From DATAZK01 sp963731205 (GTDB lineage Bacteria > Actinomycetota > Actinomycetes > Frankiales > Frankiaceae): a stretch of DNA of 64,000 nt. Shown piece by piece: positions 8,870 through 17,155 of this stretch. The position numbers were made by a program, and so were the translations under genes. The notes beneath the pieces are model-generated. The model searched no databases and was not told the DNA's origin. It was given only the letters and a program-made list of their open reading frames with translations. The stretch lies in contig CAVSUJ010000001.1 of the NCBI GenBank assembly GCA_963731205.1, positions 682,001 through 746,000 of the forward strand, given 5' to 3'. Position 1 is the first letter of the stretch; every line of letters starts with the position of its first letter.

Positions 8870-10122
8870 CGAACCAGCTCCTCGATCAATGATTTCAGGG
8901 GAATGGCACGCTGCTCACCGCTCGCCAGATCCTTGACCTGGGCGACCTCCTCGGCAAGGTCACGATCGCCGATGACGACCGCCGTGTGGGCTCCGGAACG
9001 ATCCGCGGCCTTCATCGCGCCGCCCAGCTTGCGATCGCCGTATGCGAGATCGGCAGCTACCCGCTCGGCTCGCAGAGCGTTGACCAGCTTCACGCCGAAA
9101 CGCTTGGCTTCCGGGCCGAGGGCGACGACGTAAACGCTGACTCGTGGCGCCTGAGCAGGTAGCGCTTCTTCGGCCTCCAGTGCCAGCAGGATGCGCTCCA
9201 TGCCGAGCGCCCAGCCGATGCCGGGGAGGGCCGGTCCACCGACGGATTCGGACAGCCCGTCATAGCGCCCGCCGCCGCCGACCGCACTCTGGGCGCCGAG
9301 CCCGGAGTGCTGCCACTCGAACGTGGTCCGCTGGTAGTAGTCCAGCCCCCGAACCAGCCGCGGCGCCTCGGTCCAGCTCACCCCGATATCGGTCAGGTAC
9401 CCGCGGACGGCGTCATAGTGCGCCTGGCAATCGCTGCACAAGGCGTCAGCCATCAGCGGTGCGTCGGCGACCATCGCGATGATCTCAGGACGCTTGTCGT
9501 CGAGCACCCGCAGCGGATTGCGCTCGACCCGGCGCCGGGTGTCCTCATCCGGAAGCGGCAGATTCCTCAGGAATGCCCGCAGCTTCTCGGTGTACGCGGG
9601 CCGGCACTGCGGATCGCCGAGGCTCGTCAGCAGCAGCTCGACGCGCTCCAGCCCGATGCCCCGGAAGGCGTGTGAGCCGAGGGCGACGACCTCGGCGTCG
9701 AGCGCCGGATCGTCGACACCGAGCGCCTCGACGTCGATCTGCTGGAACTGGCGGAAGCGGCCGGCCTGCGGCCGCTCGTACCGGAACATCGGCCCGGTGA
9801 ACCAGACCTTCAGCGGGAGCTGGCCCTGACCGAGCCGGTGCTCGGCGACGGCACGCACGATGCTCGCCGTCGCCTCCGGGCGCAGGGTCAGCGAACGGTC
9901 GCCCTTGTCGCGGAAGGTGTACATCTCCTTCGTGACGACATCGGTCGACTCCCCCACCCCGCGCTCGAAGAGGGCGGTGTCCTCGAAGACCGGGGTCTCG
10001 ATGTAGCTGTAGCCGGCGAGGCGGGCGGGTTCGAGCAGGCGGCGGCGGACCTCGAGCCAGCGCGCGGAATCGGCCGGCAGCACGTCATAAGTGCCTTTGG
10101 GCGCGGTGAAGGAAGAGTTCAC
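8866..10122 (-). CDS. hisS: Histidine--tRNA ligase
   Basis: This 418-residue class II synthetase begins at GTG 10122 with the family start NSSFTAPKGTYDVLP. It contains motif 2 (MFRYERPQAGRFRQFQQ), the histidine-binding GLDYYQRTTFEW and motif 3 GIGWALGMERILLAL. The C-terminal anticodon-binding domain is complete. The open frame extends further upstream, but that extension lies antisense-like over the hydrolase gene and shows no HisRS similarity, so it was trimmed. It starts 13 bases after the hydrolase stop and overlaps aspS by four bases, giving a hydrolase-hisS-aspS operon as in mycobacteria. Confidence 0.96.
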   Translation of the reverse strand: MNSSFTAPKGTYDVLPADSARWLEVRRRLLEPARLAGYSYIETPVFEDTALFERGVGESTDVVTKEMYTFRDKGDRSLTLRPEATASIVRAVAEHRLGQGQLPLKVWFTGPMFRYERPQAGRFRQFQQIDVEALGVDDPALDAEVVALGSHAFRGIGLERVELLLTSLGDPQCRPAYTEKLRAFLRNLPLPDEDTRRRVERNPLRVLDDKRPEIIAMVADAPLMADALCSDCQAHYDAVRGYLTDIGVSWTEAPRLVRGLDYYQRTTFEWQHSGLGAQSAVGGGGRYDGLSESVGGPALPGIGWALGMERILLALEAEEALPAQAPRVSVYVVALGPEAKRFGVKLVNALRAERVAADLAYGDRKLGGAMKAADRSGAHTAVVIGDRDLAEEVAQVKDLASGEQRAIPLKSLIEELVR

Positions 10123-10135
10123 GACGATCGCCCGG

Positions 10136-10822
10136 CTAAAGGCCGCGCGTAACAGGGCGCGCTGATCCAGGCTGCGCGATCTGGGCAAGGAACGGGTTGG
10201 TGGCGCGCTCCAGGCCGACGGTCGTGTCATCGAGATGACCGCAGTGCACCCGGGTCTCGTCTGGTAGCGGCAGCACCGTGCGCTCCAGCGAGGCCAGCAG
10301 TTGCTCGAACGAGCCGCCCGGAAGATCGGTCCGCCCGATCGAGCCGCGGAAGAGCAGATCGCCGGAGAAGAGGCGATCGTGGGAGCGGAAGATGACCGAA
10401 CCGGGCGTGTGGCCAGGGGTGTGGTCGACGGCGAACTCGAGCCCCGCCAGCTCCAGCGTCTCCCCGTCGGAGAGCACGCGCACGTCATCCGGCTCGCCGA
10501 AGTTGAGCCGGCCGAAGATCGGTGTGCCGGCGGGCACGCCGAAGGCCGAGGCCGGATCGGCCATCATCAGCCGGTCGTCGGGGTGGATCAGCGCCGGGAT
10601 CCCGTGCGACCCGCACACCGGGACCACGGCGAAGACGTGATCGACATGGCCGTGCGTCAGCAGCACCGCGGTGGGCTTGAGCCCGTTCTCTCTGAGGACG
10701 GCGTCGACGGCGTCTTCCACCCCGACACCCGGGTCGATGATGATGCATTCCTCGCCGGGAGCGGGCGCGACGATGAAACAATTCGTCTCGAACGCTCGGG
10801 CGACGATTCGACGGACCAGCAC
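10136..10822 (-). CDS. Metallo-beta-lactamase-fold hydrolase, glyoxalase II-like
   Basis: This protein of about 228 residues carries the MBL zinc-site motif THGHVDHV, the downstream HTPGHTPGS histidine and FSGDLLFRGSIGR aspartate, and a late HCGH motif. This is the ligand set of hydroxyacylglutathione hydrolase-like enzymes. Actinobacteria generally use mycothiol in place of glutathione, so the true thioester substrate is uncertain. The GTG at 10822 (VLVRRIVARAFETNC) is preferred over a longer in-frame start at 10876. It heads the run into hisS and aspS and is divergent from the cyclophilin, with about 80 bases of shared promoter space. Confidence 0.87.
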   Translation of the reverse strand: MLVRRIVARAFETNCFIVAPAPGEECIIIDPGVGVEDAVDAVLRENGLKPTAVLLTHGHVDHVFAVVPVCGSHGIPALIHPDDRLMMADPASAFGVPAGTPIFGRLNFGEPDDVRVLSDGETLELAGLEFAVDHTPGHTPGSVIFRSHDRLFSGDLLFRGSIGRTDLPGGSFEQLLASLERTVLPLPDETRVHCGHLDDTTVGLERATNPFLAQIAQPGSARPVTRGL

Positions 10823-10902
10823 GTCACCGAGGCTACCGGGACACCAAGCAGCCTGCCGACGACGGTCAGGGAGCACACACCTTTCCGTGACACCATGCCC
10901 CC

Positions 10903-11739
10903 GTGCCGTCCTCCACCCGTGAACAGCAACTCGCCCGCGCCAGGGCCGCTCGCCGGGCTCAGCGCCAGAAGGAGCGCGCCAGGCGGCGCAAGATCGTGGC
11001 GGCGGTGCTCGCCGGGGTGCTGGTGCTCGCCGCCGTCGGGGTCGGCCTCGCCGTCGCGCTGAGCGGCAGTGACAACAAGAGCTCCGTCACCGCCGCCAAG
11101 CCCAGCGCTTCCGCATCAGCTGCCGCGAGCGCTTCGGCCAGCGCCAGCGCGGGAGCGATCACGACCACGGCCTGCGGCGCGACCAAGCCGACGCTCGTCC
11201 CCGCGACGCGGACCTTCAAGGCCGAGCCGAAGCTGACCATCGACACCGCCGCCAAGTACACGATGACGCTCGACACCTCCTGCGGCCCGATCGTGATCGC
11301 GCTGGAGGCCGCGAAAGCGCCGCACACCACCAACCTGCTGACCTTCCTGGCGAACGAGCACTTCTACGACGGCACCCGCTGCCACCGTTCGACCGACGCC
11401 GCCTCGCTGACCGTGCTGCAGTGCGGCGACCCGACAGGCACCGGATCCGGGCAGATCGGCTTCTCGATCGCCGAGGAGAACACGAAGGGCGCCACGTACA
11501 CCCGGGGCACGTTCGCCATGGCCAACACGGGCGCAGCGAAGTCGACCCAGAGCCAGTTCTTCCTGGTCGACAAGGACAGCCAGCTGCCGGCCAGCTACAC
11601 CGTCGCCGGCCACATCACCACCGGCCTTGCCGTGCTCGACAAGATCCTGGCGCTGGGCAACGACGGCTCGAACGGCACCGGCGACGGGGCGCCGAAGCAG
11701 AACGTCTATCTGAACAAGGTCACCGTCACCAAGAGCTGA
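10903..11739 (+). CDS. Membrane-anchored cyclophilin-type peptidyl-prolyl isomerase
   Basis: This 278-residue protein begins at GTG 10903. The N-terminus is a highly basic, helical stretch (about residues 8-30) followed by one membrane helix (IVAAVLAGVLVLAAVGVGLAVAL). A low-complexity Ala/Ser linker (about 60-85) leads to a cyclophilin domain with LDTSCGPIVIAL, RCHRSTD, QCGDPTGTGSG, GTFAMANTG and QSQFFLVDKDS. The domain is therefore predicted to lie outside the membrane and speed proline isomerisation in exported proteins. The relA-region neighbour PPIase of M. tuberculosis (PpiB) has the same layout and gene position. Confidence 0.93.
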   Translation: MPSSTREQQLARARAARRAQRQKERARRRKIVAAVLAGVLVLAAVGVGLAVALSGSDNKSSVTAAKPSASASAAASASASASAGAITTTACGATKPTLVPATRTFKAEPKLTIDTAAKYTMTLDTSCGPIVIALEAAKAPHTTNLLTFLANEHFYDGTRCHRSTDAASLTVLQCGDPTGTGSGQIGFSIAEENTKGATYTRGTFAMANTGAAKSTQSQFFLVDKDSQLPASYTVAGHITTGLAVLDKILALGNDGSNGTGDGAPKQNVYLNKVTVTKS

Positions 11740-11759
11740 CCAGGACTGGCTAGGACCGG

Positions 11760-13517
11760 CTAGGCGCGGCCGCCGACCCGCTCGAGCAGGTGGTCGCGCC
11801 GTCGGGCCAGCAGATCGGCCGTCGCCGCCGACGACGCCGGACCGGGGACGGCCTGGCGGACCTGGGCGTGAACGATCGCGTGTGGCATCCCGCTGGCCGC
11901 TGCCACCCGGGCGACCAGAGCGTTGACCTCCCGGCGCAGCGCTCCCGCGTCCTGCCAGCTCACCTCGCTGGGATCGGCGCCGGGGTCGTCGGCCCGTGCG
12001 GCGCGGAGCCGCTTGTGCAACTCCTGGTCTCGGCGGGCGAGCAGCGCCGCCGTCTGCTCGGGAGTGAGCAGGCCAGGAAAACCCCCGTCATCCAGCTCCT
12101 CGACGTCAGCCTCGACCGACTCGGCCGTCACCGCACGTCCTCCGGCGAGAACGTGCGCGAAGGAGGCCTCGGCGTCGATCGCCTCCCACTCGTTCAGCCC
12201 GGTAAGACGTTCCACCTCCCCCTCCAGCGCGTCGAATTCGCCCTGGTCGCCCACCGACCGCAGGCGCACGACGCGATCGCGTTCCGATTCCAGATCGGCG
12301 GCGAGCGTCAGCAGGGGGCGCACTGCGGGCAAGTAGACGGTTGCCGTCTCGCCGGGCCGGCGCGCGCGCACCACGCGTCCGACGGCCTGAGCGAAAAAGA
12401 GCGGGGTGCGATAGGACGTGAGCCAGGCCAGGCACGCGGCCCGGGGGATGTCGACGCCTTCGGAGATCATCCGGACACAGACCGCCAGCCGCGCCTTCGA
12501 ATCCGAGAATTCCGCGATCTTCGCCGACGCCTTCGGATCGTCCGAGGTGATCAGGTACGGCTTCTCTCCGGTGACCTCCTCGGCGATCTTGGCGTAAGCC
12601 CGGGCGGCGTCCTGGTCGGACGCGAGCACCAGCCCTGCTGCGTCGGTCTGTCCGCTCTCGCGCAGCTGGCTCACCCGGTCGTCCATGGCGGCGATCACGT
12701 GAGGCACCCACCGGCCACCGGGGTCGAGCGCGGTGCGCCAGGCCTGAGCCTCCATCTGCGCGGTCAGCGGCTCCGAGAGGGAGGCCGCGACCACCTCTCC
12801 GGCGCTGGTCCGCCACCGCGACGTGCCGGTGTAGGCCGCGAAGACCACCGGCCGGACGACCCCGTCGGCCAGGGCCTGGCGGTAGCCGTAGGAGAAGTCG
12901 GGCACCGAGCGGAGTCCGGGCTCGCCGTCGTCGGTCGGGGCGCTCTCATAGCGCACGAACGGGATGCGCTCATCGGCCCGGGATCGGAAAGGGGTCCCGG
13001 TCAGGCACAGCCGGCGCCGCGCCGGCTCGAATGCTTCTGCCGCCGCCTCGCCCCATGACAGCCCGTCGCCGGCGTGATGGACCTCGTCGAGGATCGCGAG
13101 CGTGCGCTTGCCTTCGACCCGGCGGCGATGCAGCAGAGGCTTCTGCGCGACCTGGGCGTACGTCGTCACGTAGCCGGCGACGTCGGCCCGCACCGGGCCC
13201 ACCGAGTTCGGCAGGTTCGCATCGAGCGGGATGCCGGCGACGGCGGCCGCCTGCGCCCACTGGTTGCGCAAGTGGTCCGTCGGGCACACGACCACCACCC
13301 GGTCGATCAGCCGGGAAGCGAGCAGGTCAGCGGCAACGACAAGGGCAAAGGACGTCTTACCCGCGCCGGGCGTGGCGTGCAGCAGGTAGTCGGACGGACC
13401 GGCGGCGGAGTAGGCGGCGAGCGCCTCGGACTGCCAGGCACGCAGGCGCCGGCCTCCGAGCGGGCCATCGGCGGGCCGATCTTTGGGTACAGCGGTCAAG
13501 GTGTTGGCGGCGGACAC
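11760..13517 (-). CDS. DEAD/DEAH-box helicase (type III restriction/UvsW-like SF2 ATPase)
   Basis: This SF2 helicase of 585 residues uses the GTG start at 13517. The longer open frame upstream has no helicase similarity and overlaps the divergent MFS gene. Motifs in order are RAWQSEAL (Q-like), Walker A ATPGAGKTS, motif II LAILDEVHHAGDG, motif III LTGTPFRS, motif V ISEGVDIPRA and motif VI QAVGRVVRARR. A C-terminal region of about 150 residues rich in charged residues follows. No methylase or specificity subunit is adjacent, so a restriction role is not supported. It is more likely a stand-alone DNA helicase. It ends just after the convergent cyclophilin gene. Confidence 0.85.
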   Translation of the reverse strand: MSAANTLTAVPKDRPADGPLGGRRLRAWQSEALAAYSAAGPSDYLLHATPGAGKTSFALVVAADLLASRLIDRVVVVCPTDHLRNQWAQAAAVAGIPLDANLPNSVGPVRADVAGYVTTYAQVAQKPLLHRRRVEGKRTLAILDEVHHAGDGLSWGEAAAEAFEPARRRLCLTGTPFRSRADERIPFVRYESAPTDDGEPGLRSVPDFSYGYRQALADGVVRPVVFAAYTGTSRWRTSAGEVVAASLSEPLTAQMEAQAWRTALDPGGRWVPHVIAAMDDRVSQLRESGQTDAAGLVLASDQDAARAYAKIAEEVTGEKPYLITSDDPKASAKIAEFSDSKARLAVCVRMISEGVDIPRAACLAWLTSYRTPLFFAQAVGRVVRARRPGETATVYLPAVRPLLTLAADLESERDRVVRLRSVGDQGEFDALEGEVERLTGLNEWEAIDAEASFAHVLAGGRAVTAESVEADVEELDDGGFPGLLTPEQTAALLARRDQELHKRLRAARADDPGADPSEVSWQDAGALRREVNALVARVAAASGMPHAIVHAQVRQAVPGPASSAATADLLARRRDHLLERVGGRA

Positions 13518-13617
13518 CGCACCCAACTTAGGAGGCGCCCCGCGACACGCCCGCACGTGACACGCGGTCCATTTCCGCCACGTGCCGGATGGCTGGAATC
13601 GGGACATGGGGAGTTTG

Positions 13618-15171
13618 ATGCTGCAAGTGGAGGCACGGACGCGAGTGGAGGGACTGAGGCTCGGTACCGCGCGTGGGCGCTGGGTACTGCTGGCCACGGT
13701 CCTCGGATCCGGAATGGCGCAACTCGACGGAACCGTCGTCAACGTCGCGCTCCCCCGCATCGGCGACGATCTCTCGGTCGGCCTTTCCAGCCTGCAGTGG
13801 GTGATCACCGGCTACACGCTCACGCTCGCAGCGTTCCTGCTGCTCGGCGGCGGGCTCGGCGACCGCTACGGGCGGCGCAAAGTTTTCATGATCGGCGTGA
13901 TGTGGTTCGCCGTGGCCAGCGCACTGTGTGCGGCCGCACCCAACGCGTCACTGCTGATCCTCGCCCGGGCGCTGCAAGGTGTCGGTGGGGCGCTGCTGAC
14001 ACCGGGCAGCCTGGCGATCCTGCAGACGTCCTTCCATCCGGACGACCGTGGCCGGGTGATCGGCGCCTGGTCGGGACTGACGGGAGTGGCCAGCGCAGTC
14101 GGTCCGTTCGTCGGCGGCTGGCTGCTGAACGTCAGCTCCTGGCGATGGATCTTCCTGCTGAACCTGCCACTGGCCGTTGCCGTCCTCGCCGTGAGTGCCC
14201 GCCACGTGCCGGAGAGCCGCGACGCGTCCGCCGTGGGACGTCCGGACTGGGCCGGAGGGATTGTCGCCGCGGCCGCGCTCGCGGCGCTCACCTACGGCCT
14301 CATCGAGGGGCCGGCCGGGCACTGGAAGCCGGCCACGGTCCTGGCGGTGGGCGCCGCAGTACTCCTGCTCGCCGGTTTTCTGCTGCTGGAATCCCGCCGT
14401 CGTTACCCGATGCTTCCGCTGGGCCTGTTTCGCTCGCAGCAGTTCGTCGCGGCCAACGGCGTCACCTTCGCCATGTACGGCGCCCTGAGCGCGTTCCTCT
14501 TCCTGGTACCCGTGCAGTTGCAGACGGTTGCCGGCTACACCCCGCTGGCGGCCGGGGTCTCCCTGCTGCCGCTGACGGTGCTGATGCTCCTGCTCTCCGC
14601 ACGGTCGGGAGCGCTGGCCGCCCGGATCGGCCCGCGGCTGCAGATGTCCGTCGGGCCGGTCCTGCTCGCCGCCGGCATGCTCCTGCTGACCCGCGTAGGC
14701 AGCGACGGCAACTACGTCACCACCGTGCTCCCGGCCGCCATCGTGGTCGGGCTCGGACTGTCGACCACCGTCGCGCCGCTGACGGCGGCAGCGCTGTCGA
14801 CCGTTCCGAGTGAGAACGCCGGAATCGCGTCAGGGGTCAACAACGACGTCGCCCGCACAGCCGGGCTCCTGGCCGTGGCGGTGCTGCCGGGCCTGGCCGG
14901 GATCACCGGCAACGACTACCGGGTGGCGAGATCGTTCAACACAGGCTTCCACCATGCGGCCGTGATCTGCGCGGTCCTCGCGCTGGTGGCCGCCGCGCTC
15001 GCAGCACTGACGATCCGCAATCCGGCTCGCGGCACCCCGCCGGGCCCCGCCGCCGTACTCCCGCAGCCCGAGTCGGTGCGTCCGAGCTGCGCAGCGCTGG
15101 ACTGCGCACCGCTGGCGGCCGCGTCGCCTCCACTGCACAACCTCCCGGGCACCAGCGTCCGGGCGGAGTAG
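13618..15171 (+). CDS. MFS drug-efflux transporter, DHA2 (EmrB/QacA) family
   Basis: This polytopic membrane protein of about 517 residues is predicted to have 14 helices. It has the DHA2 signatures QLDGTVVNVALPRI in helix 1, GGGLGDRYGRRK in the first cytoplasmic loop (motif A) and ALQGVGGALLTPGSLAIL (motif C-like). It probably exports small toxic compounds by proton antiport; the substrate cannot be read from sequence. Three starts are in frame (GTG 13582, ATG 13606, ATG 13618). The last is chosen because GGGGAG lies four bases upstream. It is divergent from the helicase gene and 11 bases ahead of the DUF385 oxidoreductase, so the latter two may be co-transcribed. Confidence 0.9.
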   Translation: MLQVEARTRVEGLRLGTARGRWVLLATVLGSGMAQLDGTVVNVALPRIGDDLSVGLSSLQWVITGYTLTLAAFLLLGGGLGDRYGRRKVFMIGVMWFAVASALCAAAPNASLLILARALQGVGGALLTPGSLAILQTSFHPDDRGRVIGAWSGLTGVASAVGPFVGGWLLNVSSWRWIFLLNLPLAVAVLAVSARHVPESRDASAVGRPDWAGGIVAAAALAALTYGLIEGPAGHWKPATVLAVGAAVLLLAGFLLLESRRRYPMLPLGLFRSQQFVAANGVTFAMYGALSAFLFLVPVQLQTVAGYTPLAAGVSLLPLTVLMLLLSARSGALAARIGPRLQMSVGPVLLAAGMLLLTRVGSDGNYVTTVLPAAIVVGLGLSTTVAPLTAAALSTVPSENAGIASGVNNDVARTAGLLAVAVLPGLAGITGNDYRVARSFNTGFHHAAVICAVLALVAAALAALTIRNPARGTPPGPAAVLPQPESVRPSCAALDCAPLAAASPPLHNLPGTSVRAE

Positions 15172-15182
15172 CGTCCCTTGCC

Positions 15183-15671
15183 GTGACGCAGCAGAACGAA
15201 GCCTTTGTCGAGCCGAGCCGCGACGAGATCCCGGCCATCAGCCGCGGCCATGTCGCCGCCATGGAGGCGTCCGACGACGACGCCGTGTGGGTGATCGCCG
15301 GTATGCACCACGTGGTGCTGCACACCATCGGACGGCGCTCGGGCAACGAGCACAAGGTGGCCCTCCCGTTCTGGGCCGACGCCGACGGGCAGCCGATCGT
15401 CGTCGGCTCCTTCTCCGGCGCGCCGCAGCACCCGTCCTGGTACCTCAACCTCAGTGACCGCGAGGCCAACCCCGAGGTGCTGGTGCGCCGCCAGGGTCAG
15501 CTCTACTGGTCCAAGCCCGACATCCTCGACGGAGACGAGTACGCCGCCGTCTGGGCCGGCCTCACCGCGGATCGCGACTACTACAACGACTACCAGTCAC
15601 GCACCGATCGCCGGCTTCCGCTGGTGCGACTGGCGGCAAGCAGGTCTGTCGATGACGTAACGGCTCCTTAA
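15183..15671 (+). CDS. Deazaflavin (F420)-dependent nitroreductase-like protein (DUF385/Ddn family)
   Basis: This 162-residue protein begins at GTG 15183. The motifs HHVVLHTIGRRSGNEHK, ALPFWADADG and the central SFSGAPQHPSWYLNL match the split beta-barrel DUF385 family, of which mycobacterial Ddn uses cofactor F420. Members reduce quinones or xenobiotics, or are of unknown specificity. No F420-biosynthesis gene is in the window. It follows the MFS gene closely and ends with an AT-richer stretch that contains no obvious terminator. Confidence 0.88.
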   Translation: MTQQNEAFVEPSRDEIPAISRGHVAAMEASDDDAVWVIAGMHHVVLHTIGRRSGNEHKVALPFWADADGQPIVVGSFSGAPQHPSWYLNLSDREANPEVLVRRQGQLYWSKPDILDGDEYAAVWAGLTADRDYYNDYQSRTDRRLPLVRLAASRSVDDVTAP

Positions 15672-16020
15672 GCGACCCGTCCGGGTATCGATCGACATTC
15701 CTTCGAGCTGAGGAAATTTAATTCAAATAGAGTAACGCAAAGTAATGGGAGCCGCACCGGTCGTATTTCGGTTAGCGGACGGTCCCGCTTCCCGTGGATA
15801 ACCGGCGCCGTGCGACGACGTGATTTCGTCCGGGCGTGCGGCCAGCCGTGACGACGTCTGCTCCACCAGAGCAGCTGCTAAGGCGCACCTGACCGTTCAA
15901 TCCGAATCCAATAGACCGGTTTGTCCTGAGTGGCTGATTCAGGGTTTAGCTGAACTGTTTGCCGCGCACTTGGAGTTCGTGTCAAAAGGGGCCATGATTG
16001 GCGCCCGGGGGTATGACGGC
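15672..16020. other. Gene-free stretch, unusually AT-rich for the window
   Basis: About 350 bases lie between the DUF385 gene and a small orphan ORF. The first part (about 15715-15750) is clearly AT-rich compared with the rest of the window and carries two related words, AGTAACGC and AAAGTAATG, side by side. No credible reading frame, tRNA or terminator was seen. Lower GC of this sort in actinobacteria often marks a regulated promoter or foreign DNA; neither is shown directly. Confidence 0.5.
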
Positions 16021-16302
16021 ATGACAGAACAGCAGCGGTGTGACGCTCACGTTTTCGTGAGCTTTCGACCTTGGCCGGTACGCGTGCGCTTTCGTTGCCT
16101 GGTCTGCGGGCAGCGCGCACGACACTGGAACGCATCCGACGAGCGTGCAGGCGTTCCTATCCACATGAGCATGACCATCGCGAAGCGCGGATACAACATC
16201 GGTCGTCGCTCGTGGGGGCCGGGTCGGACCATTGACCTGACCGACACCCGGGTCGGATCGGGCAAGTACTCGATCCGCGGCCTGAGCAGGTTGACGCGCT
16301 AG
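16021..16302 (+). CDS. Small hypothetical protein with a CxxC pair
   Basis: This possible 93-residue protein starts at ATG 16021; an ATG at 15994 and a longer frame from 15820 also exist. It is basic and carries FRCLVCGQRARHW, a single CxxC pair that could be half of a zinc-binding site. I do not recognise the family. Third codon positions are visibly less GC-biased than in neighbouring genes, which argues either for recent transfer or for a spurious frame. Its stop overlaps that of the convergent GroES-like gene (CTAG). Function unknown. Confidence 0.4.
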   Translation: MTEQQRCDAHVFVSFRPWPVRVRFRCLVCGQRARHWNASDERAGVPIHMSMTIAKRGYNIGRRSWGPGRTIDLTDTRVGSGKYSIRGLSRLTR

Positions 16303-16625
16303 AGGTAAAGGCCGGTTCCCTCGGTGGAGAGCCGCTCGGCGGCGATGGCGTGAAGGTCCCGCTCGCGTAGCAGCGTGTAGCTGACTCCGTGCAGCTCGAC
16401 CTCGGCCTTGTCCTCCGGGTCGAAGAGCACCCGGTCGCCGAGCTTCACGCTGCGTGCACTCGAACCGACGCCCACGACCTCACCCCAGGACAGGCGCTTG
16501 CCGAGCGCCGCCGTCGCCGGGATGACGATCCCCGCGCCAGAGCGCCGCTCCCCTGCTTCCTTGTCCAGTTTCACGAGCACGCGGTCGTGCAGCATCTGGA
16601 TCGGGAGGCTCCCGCTGTTACCCAC
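16299..16625 (-). CDS. GroES-like (Cpn10) co-chaperonin homologue
   Basis: This 108-residue protein has the Cpn10 core: MLHDRVLVKLDKEAGERRSGAGIVIP (given as its start and end, about residues 11-36, including the mobile-loop region), GEVVGVGSSAR, KLGDRVLFDP and a C-terminal SYTLLRERDLHAI. Canonical GroES is normally next to groEL and about 100 residues long. Here there is no groEL, and the residues after the loop (PATAALGKRLSW) depart from the classic form. It may therefore be a paralogue with its own partner. It lies 20 bases after msrB in the same direction and may be co-expressed with it as a stress pair. Confidence 0.8.
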   Translation of the reverse strand: MGNSGSLPIQMLHDRVLVKLDKEAGERRSGAGIVIPATAALGKRLSWGEVVGVGSSARSVKLGDRVLFDPEDKAEVELHGVSYTLLRERDLHAIAAERLSTEGTGLYL

Positions 16626-16645
16626 CCCCGGGACGCTAGTGGAGG

Positions 16646-17053
16646 TCAGGCGCTCGTGCCTTCCGGCTCGAGGTCGAGGGCGATCGAGTTCATGCAGTAA
16701 CGCTGCCCGGTGGGTGCCGGCCCGTCGTCGAAGACGTGTCCCAGATGGCTTCCACAGCGGGCGCAGCGCACCTCGGTGCGCACCATTCCGTGGCTACGGT
16801 CTTCGATCAGCTCGAGCGACTCGCTCGTCATCGGGGAGGTGAAGCTCGGCCACCCCGAGCCCGAATCGAACTTGCTGCTGCTGGAGAAAAGCGGGGCCTG
16901 ACAAGCGCCGCAGCGGTAGACGCCCTCGGTCTTGTCGTGGGTGTACTTGCCGGTGAAGGGCGGCTCGGTAGCGGCCTGCCGGAGAACGGCGAAGCGGTCG
17001 GGCCCGAGATTGTTGCGCCACTCCTCGTCGGTGGCGGTCACCTCATATGACAT
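16646..17053 (-). CDS. msrB: Peptide-methionine (R)-S-oxide reductase MsrB
   Basis: This complete 135-residue enzyme reduces methionine-R-sulfoxide in proteins. It has both zinc-binding CxxC pairs (YRCGACQ and VRCARCGSH), the GSGWPSF motif and the catalytic Cys in GQRYCMNSIAL. AAGGAG lies at good spacing before the ATG. It is followed by the GroES-like gene and preceded by relA on the same strand, across a short region with a triplicated 15-16-base word. Confidence 0.97.
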   Translation of the reverse strand: MSYEVTATDEEWRNNLGPDRFAVLRQAATEPPFTGKYTHDKTEGVYRCGACQAPLFSSSSKFDSGSGWPSFTSPMTSESLELIEDRSHGMVRTEVRCARCGSHLGHVFDDGPAPTGQRYCMNSIALDLEPEGTSA

Positions 17054-17104
17054 GTCGATACTCCTTGGGGAAGGGATGTGGCTGGGTCGGTTGAAAGCGC
17101 TTGA

Positions 17105-17155
17105 GTTGGTGGCAGCTCAGTTGGTGGCATCTCAAGTTGGTGGCATCTCAGTTGG
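17105..17155. repeat. Three-copy 15-16-bp tandem repeat beside the relA stop codon
   Basis: The word GTTGGTGGCAGCTCA at 17105-17119 is followed by near-identical copies at 17120-17135 and 17136-17150, then a partial GTTGG. The last copy contains the relA stop codon (read on the minus strand). The copies differ by one substitution or one extra A. This looks like a slippage-generated expansion of the relA 3' end. No function is apparent. Confidence 0.85.

Noticed and set aside
10123..10488. N-terminal extension of hisS
   Set aside because: The extension overlaps the hydrolase gene, has no HisRS similarity and the canonical start lies at GTG 10122.
11760..13517. Type III restriction enzyme
   Set aside because: Helicase motifs fit, but there is no methylase or nuclease domain and no partner gene nearby.
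13074..14813. 579-residue frame overlapping the helicase and MFS genes
   Set aside because: Composition is Arg/Gly/Pro-rich and it overlaps two well-supported genes.
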